From: Firmicutes bacterium UBA6132
GTDB lineage: Bacteria; Bacillota_A; Clostridia; Tissierellales; Sedimentibacteraceae
Reading direction: 5' to 3'
Length of the DNA stretch: 27,731 nucleotides
Assembly (NCBI GenBank): GCA_002435835.1
Contig: DIVM01000321.1
Span: forward strand, 1 to 27,731
Shown: positions 24,272 through 27,731 of the stretch, piece by piece
Layout of the letters: the number at the start of each line of letters is the position of its first letter
Numbering within the stretch: the first letter of the stretch is position 1
The notes under the pieces: model-generated
Told to the model about the DNA's origin: nothing
Databases searched by the model: none
What the model saw: the letters and a program-made list of their open reading frames with translations, nothing else
Position numbers and translations under genes: made by a program

Positions 24272-24829
24272 TTAAACCTCTAAAATTTCTTTTTCTTTTT
24301 CTTTATAAATATCTTCTACAAATTTTCCATATCTATCAGTTAACTTTTGCATGTCTTCTTCAGCTTTTTTAAGTTCATCCTTAGTAATTTCCGAGGTTTT
24401 TTCTAATTTCTTAAATTCCTCGTTTGCATCTCTTCTTAAATTTCTAATTGCAACTTTAGCATTTTCAGTTTCTTTTTTAACTAGTTTTAAAAGATCTCTT
24501 CTTCTTTCTTCCGTAAGTTGAGGCATTATAAGTCTAATAACTTTACCATCATTAGAAGGAGTTACACCTAAATCAGATCCAAGTATTGCTTTTTCAATTT
24601 CTTTAATCAGTGTTGCATCCCATGGCTGAATTAAAAGTGCTCTAGGTTCTGGCACAGAAATATTTGCAACTTGGTTTAATGGCGTCATAGCTCCATAGTA
24701 GCTTATTTGAATTTTATCAACTAATTTAGGATTAGCTTTTCCTGCTCTAATACCAGCAAGATCTTCTTTTAAAAAATTAATTGATTTTCTCATATGTTCT
24801 TCTGATTTTGTTATTATATCTTTATACAT
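24272..24829 (-). CDS. frr: Ribosome recycling factor
   Basis: A 185-residue RRF that splits post-termination ribosomes with EF-G. It shows the family pattern DIITKSEEHMRKSINFLKED at the N-terminus, then GRAN-like IRAGKANPKLVDKI, PWDATLIKEIEKAI and the long C-terminal helix region LTDRYGKFVEDIYKEKEKEILEV. AAGGAGG lies 6 bases before the ATG and overlaps the pyrH stop, so translation is coupled. It stands in the canonical position after pyrH. Confidence 0.97.
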   Translation of the reverse strand: MYKDIITKSEEHMRKSINFLKEDLAGIRAGKANPKLVDKIQISYYGAMTPLNQVANISVPEPRALLIQPWDATLIKEIEKAILGSDLGVTPSNDGKVIRLIMPQLTEERRRDLLKLVKKETENAKVAIRNLRRDANEEFKKLEKTSEITKDELKKAEEDMQKLTDRYGKFVEDIYKEKEKEILEV

Positions 24830-24830
24830 C

Positions 24831-25550
24831 CTATACCTCCTTAATTATTGTTCCTATATTTTCTCCCATAACTATTTTTTCGATATTACTTGGTTCTTCA
24901 ATACCAAAAACTAATATAGGAATTTTATTGTCCATACAAAGTGATGTTGCAGTTGAATCCATAATTTTAAGTTTTTTATTAAGGACATCTATATATTTTA
25001 ATTCTTCATATTTATTAGCATCAGGGTTTTTATTTGGATCATCTGAATATACACCATCAACACCATTTTTAGCAAGGAGAATTATATCAGCATTAATTTC
25101 TGCTGCTCTTAAAGCTGCTGTTGTATCAGTTGAAAAATATGGATTTCCAGATCCACCTGAAAAAATAACAACTCTTCCTTTTTCTAAATGTCTAACTGCT
25201 TTTCTTCTGATAAAAGGTTCTGCAATTTGTCTCATTTCAATAGAAGTTTGAACTCTAGTTTCAACTCCTATTTTTTCTAATGCATCTTGGAATGCTAAAC
25301 TGTTGATTATAGTTCCGAGCATTCCCATATAATCAGAAGTAGTTCTGTCCATATCTTTTGCAGAGGCGCCTCTCCAAAAATTTCCGCCGCCTACAACAAT
25401 GGCAACTTCAACGCCTAATTTATTGATGTTTTTTATAACATTAGAAATTTTATTAATTACATCTTCATTTAATCCATGACCAGCTCCACCAGCTAAAGCT
25501 TCGCCGCTTACTTTTAATACTACTCTTTTATATTTGCATTTGAAGTCCAC
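24831..25550 (-). CDS. pyrH: UMP kinase
   Basis: A 239-residue UMP kinase of the amino-acid-kinase fold, phosphorylating UMP to UDP. The N-terminal [12 protein letters not shown] loop binds phosphate, [11 protein letters not shown] is the glycine loop, [12 protein letters not shown] follows, and [20 protein letters not shown] is the nucleotide site. The start is GTG, 5 bases after AAGGAGG. It is cotranscribed with frr. A hairpin in the tsf-pyrH gap may moderate expression from rpsB-tsf. Confidence 0.97.
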   Translation of the reverse strand: MDFKCKYKRVVLKVSGEALAGGAGHGLNEDVINKISNVIKNINKLGVEVAIVVGGGNFWRGASAKDMDRTTSDYMGMLGTIINSLAFQDALEKIGVETRVQTSIEMRQIAEPFIRRKAVRHLEKGRVVIFSGGSGNPYFSTDTTAALRAAEINADIILLAKNGVDGVYSDDPNKNPDANKYEELKYIDVLNKKLKIMDSTATSLCMDNKIPILVFGIEEPSNIEKIVMGENIGTIIKEV

Positions 25551-25578
25551 TTACTCCTCCTTAAAGCCTTATTTGAAT

Positions 25579-25606
25579 TAATGGAGAACTAAACAGTTCT
25601 CCATTA
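25579..25606 (-). terminator. Hairpin between tsf and pyrH
   Basis: TAATGGAGAACT (25579-25590) pairs perfectly with AGTTCTCCATTA (25595-25606) around AAAC. The minus-strand tail is only weakly T-rich, so this is a partial terminator or processing hairpin rather than a firm stop. Confidence 0.55.
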
Positions 25607-25650
25607 TATATTCTTTTAAATAATTTACATAATTATAAATTATTTACTTA

Positions 25651-26565
25651 TTAACGACCTATTTGTTTTGCAACTTCATCAGCAAAATTTTCTGATTTCT
25701 TCTCAATACCTTCGCCAACTTCAAATCTTTCTACAGATACAAGTTTAACATCTTTTCCTAATTTTTGAGCTGTATTAGCAATAACTTTTTTAACTGTTAA
25801 ATCTCCATCTTTTACAAATGCTTGTTCTAATAAACAAACTTCTTTTAATTCTTTTTGAAGTCTTCCTTCAACCATTTTTTCAACTATATTTTGTGGTTTT
25901 CCTTCATTTAATGCTTGAGCAACAAGAATTTCTCTTTCATGAGCTATAAATTCTTGATCAACATCATCAACAGAAATGTATTTTGGTTTCATAGCTGCTA
26001 CTTGCATTGCAAGATCTTTTCCAAGTTCGATTAAAACTGCTTGATCTCCTTCTGATTCAAGAGTAACTATAACAGATATTTTTCCTCCACCATGTATGTA
26101 AGGAACAACTGCTCCGTTAGCAACTTCTTGAACTGCAAATCTTCTTATGCTCATGTTTTCGCCTATTTTAGCGATTTTTGTTGTTAATTCATCTTGAACC
26201 GTTTTACCATCAGCTATTTCAGTAGCTTTTAAAGCTTCAACATCTGCTGGTTTTTTATCAAGAGCAACTTGTGCTACATCTGATACTAATTGAATAAATT
26301 CTGCATTTTTAGCAACGAAATCTGTTTCTGAGTTTACTTCTACTACAACACCTTTTTTATTATCTCCTGATACTAATGCAGTTGTAAGACCTTCAGCTAC
26401 TATTCTGTCTGATTTCTTAGCAGCTTGAGAAAGTCCTTTTTCTCTTAAAAAGTCAACTGCTTTATCCATATCTCCAGCTGTTTCATTTAAAGCTTTTTTA
26501 CAATCCATCATACCTGCATTTGTTTTTTCTCTTAATTCTTTTACCATTGCTGCTGTAATTACCAT
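25651..26565 (-). CDS. tsf: Elongation factor Ts
   Basis: A 304-residue guanine-nucleotide exchange factor for EF-Tu. The start is MVITAAMVKELREKTNAG, ATG eight bases after GGAGG; an in-frame ATG five codons earlier overlaps that site. The N-terminal UBA-like domain contains MDCKKALNE, the EF-Tu contact motif SETDFVAKN is present, and the core ends with VERFEVGEGIEKK. It follows rpsB as usual. Confidence 0.97.
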   Translation of the reverse strand: MVITAAMVKELREKTNAGMMDCKKALNETAGDMDKAVDFLREKGLSQAAKKSDRIVAEGLTTALVSGDNKKGVVVEVNSETDFVAKNAEFIQLVSDVAQVALDKKPADVEALKATEIADGKTVQDELTTKIAKIGENMSIRRFAVQEVANGAVVPYIHGGGKISVIVTLESEGDQAVLIELGKDLAMQVAAMKPKYISVDDVDQEFIAHEREILVAQALNEGKPQNIVEKMVEGRLQKELKEVCLLEQAFVKDGDLTVKKVIANTAQKLGKDVKLVSVERFEVGEGIEKKSENFADEVAKQIGR

Positions 26566-26587
26566 TATATTTTCCTCCATAATTTAA

Positions 26588-26632
26588 AAAAGCAAGGCGT
26601 AAGGAAAAACTTCCTAACCCCTTACTTATATT
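26588..26632 (-). terminator. Attenuating hairpin between rpsB and tsf
   Basis: On the minus strand AAGTAAGGGG...TAGGA can fold onto TCCTTACGCCTTGCTT with bulges, followed by TTTTTTAA. The imperfect stem with a good T-run suggests partial termination that lowers tsf relative to rpsB. Confidence 0.5.
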
Positions 26633-26673
26633 ATTTATTTTATATTTTGTTTTTATTATTTAATTATTTAATA

Positions 26674-27423
26674 TTATTCTTCTACTTTTTCAAGTTCTTC
26701 AGATGATAAATCATCTTCAACAACTTCTTCAGTTAATTGAACGCCTTGTCTTCCTTCTAAAACAGCATCAGCTATTGTAGCAGTCAATAATTTAACAGCT
26801 CTTATAGCATCGTCATTTCCAGGAATTACGTAATCAACTTCATCAGGATCACAGTTTGTATCAACTATAGCTACAACTGGAATTCCTAATATATGAGCTT
26901 CTTGAAGAGCAATTTTTTCTTTTCTTGGGTCAACAACAAATATAGCACCAGGAAGTTTTTCCATGTTTTGGATTCCGCCTAAGAATTTTTCAAGTTTCTC
27001 AGCTTCACCTTTTAATTTTATAACTTCTTTTTTAGGTAGAAGAGCAAATGTTCCATCTTCTTCCATAGCTTTTAATTTGTTTAATTTTTCAATTCTTTTT
27101 CTGATTGTTTGGTAGTTTGTTAACATACCGCCCAACCATCTTTGGCTTACAAAGTGCATTCCGCATCTTGCAGCTTCTGATTTAGTAGCTTCTTGAGCTT
27201 GTTTTTTAGTTCCAACGAATAATACTTCGTCTCCGTTTGCTACAACTTCTTTAATAAAGTTATAAGCTTGATCTACTTTATCACTTGTTTTTTGTAAGTC
27301 GATTATGTAGATACCATTTCTTTCTGTAAAAATGTACTCAGCCATTTTAGGGTTCCATCTTCTTGTCTGGTGACCGAAGTGTACTCCTGCTTCGAGCAAT
27401 TTCTTCATATTAATTATTGCCAT
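26674..27423 (-). CDS. rpsB: 30S ribosomal protein S2
   Basis: A 249-residue S2. The N-terminal [22 protein letters not shown] is diagnostic; [14 protein letters not shown] and [14 protein letters not shown] motifs follow, and an acidic tail ([14 protein letters not shown]) closes it. AAAGGAGG lies 7 bases before the ATG. It is the first gene of the rpsB-tsf-pyrH-frr-uppS-cdsA-rseP-ispG run, preceded by about 110 bases of leader. Confidence 0.98.
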   Translation of the reverse strand: MAIINMKKLLEAGVHFGHQTRRWNPKMAEYIFTERNGIYIIDLQKTSDKVDQAYNFIKEVVANGDEVLFVGTKKQAQEATKSEAARCGMHFVSQRWLGGMLTNYQTIRKRIEKLNKLKAMEEDGTFALLPKKEVIKLKGEAEKLEKFLGGIQNMEKLPGAIFVVDPRKEKIALQEAHILGIPVVAIVDTNCDPDEVDYVIPGNDDAIRAVKLLTATIADAVLEGRQGVQLTEEVVEDDLSSEELEKVEE

Positions 27424-27532
27424 GTTAATTTTCCTCCTTTTGTTTTACCTCCAGAAATCTTCACTTCAAACAAAAGACCAAATAAATTTGGCACAACTCT
27501 TGTTCAATCAGATTCAGTGCGTAATTGTCTTT
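27424..27532 (-). promoter_or_regulatory. rpsB leader
   Basis: The untranslated leader between the promoter and rpsB. It contains GCAC...GTGC arms around an AATCTGATT core that might fold, and a second GGAGG about 20 bases before the true ribosome binding site. S2 represses its own operon in some bacteria; no specific match to a known S2-binding leader was made. Confidence 0.45.
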
Positions 27533-27561
27533 AGTATATCATAGCCAATTTTATTTGGCAA
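27533..27561 (-). promoter_or_regulatory. Sigma-A promoter of the rpsB operon
   Basis: TTGCCA (27561-27556) and TATACT (27538-27533) are 17 bases apart on the minus strand, close to consensus, as expected for a strong ribosomal promoter. Confidence 0.8.
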
Positions 27562-27635
27562 CAAAAAAATTACAATTTTCTATAAAATTATTGTTCATAT
27601 ACTTAAATTTTTATTCTTTTCCACAATTTTTATTT

Positions 27636-27731
27636 GTACACTCTAATTTATCATTCTTTTGAGCCAACAAATGAGAAATGCCAAATATGTAGTAGTATGT
27701 TAGTTAAAAAGAATGATAAATTAGAGTGTAC
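27636..27731. repeat. 25-bp perfect inverted repeat at the right window edge (MITE-like)
   Basis: The 25 bases at 27636-27660 (starting GTACACTCTAATTTATC) recur exactly inverted at 27707-27731, around a 46-base centre without an ORF. The right arm ends on the last base of the window, so the true outer boundary is unknown. It could be a small inverted-repeat element, the end of a larger IS, or a fold-back assembly end. Confidence 0.8.

Noticed and set aside
1..27731. CRISPR array, prophage, tRNA or rRNA genes
   Set aside because: No regularly spaced direct repeats, phage-type genes, or tRNA/rRNA signatures were seen on either strand.

Overview
The window is AT-rich DNA with strong AGGAGG-type ribosome binding sites. 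It carries coenzyme-B12 glutamate mutase, a Stickland-type selenoprotein reductase, and the rpsB-tsf-pyrH-frr-uppS-cdsA-rseP-ispG housekeeping run. Together these point to an anaerobic, amino-acid-fermenting Clostridia/Tissierellia-type Firmicute. Sedimentibacter-like is my guess; the species cannot be fixed from sequence alone. Both window ends lie in repeat-like DNA: a truncated IS1182-type transposase on the left and a 25-bp perfect inverted repeat on the right. The piece may therefore be a contig broken at repeats.

Layout. 1-640: the 5' part of an insertion sequence. 651-2393 (-): a large class-V PLP enzyme. 2675-3032 (+): a NifX-like iron-sulfur cluster protein gene with a frameshift. 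3087-6400 (-): glmS-glmL-glmE, a complete coenzyme-B12 glutamate mutase with its reactivase, preceded by a full T-box leader (6462-6749) with a consensus promoter. 6968-8662 (-): a MASE3-like membrane sensor fused to a SpoIIE/PP2C phosphatase. 8752-9141 (-): a hotdog thioesterase. 9212-9883 (-): an RraA-like aldolase/decarboxylase. 10257-11540 (+): a GH1 glycosidase. 11737-13994 (-): a universal stress protein, a small lipoprotein and a MATE exporter.

14205-18444 (-): a grdX-grdE/G/I-grdB/F/H-transporter operon for a substrate-specific protein B of the glycine/sarcosine/betaine reductase family. It has an in-frame TGA selenocysteine codon and a hairpin just downstream of it. Its promoter is a near-consensus sigma-54 site, and a sigma-54 activator gene (18703-20067) is divergently transcribed next to it. 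20089-27423 (-): the translation/isoprenoid/phospholipid block. The dxr gene usually found between cdsA and rseP is missing.

Most striking point: the T-box in front of glmSLE reads best as isoleucine-specific (specifier AUC followed by A; acceptor-binding UGGU). No methylaspartate ammonia-lyase gene adjoins the mutase. An isoleucine-starvation switch on glutamate mutase makes little sense for glutamate fermentation. It does fit the little-studied route glutamate -> 3-methylaspartate -> methyloxaloacetate -> 2-oxobutyrate -> isoleucine. The RraA-like protein nearby belongs to a family with oxaloacetate decarboxylase activity and is a speculative candidate for the decarboxylation step.
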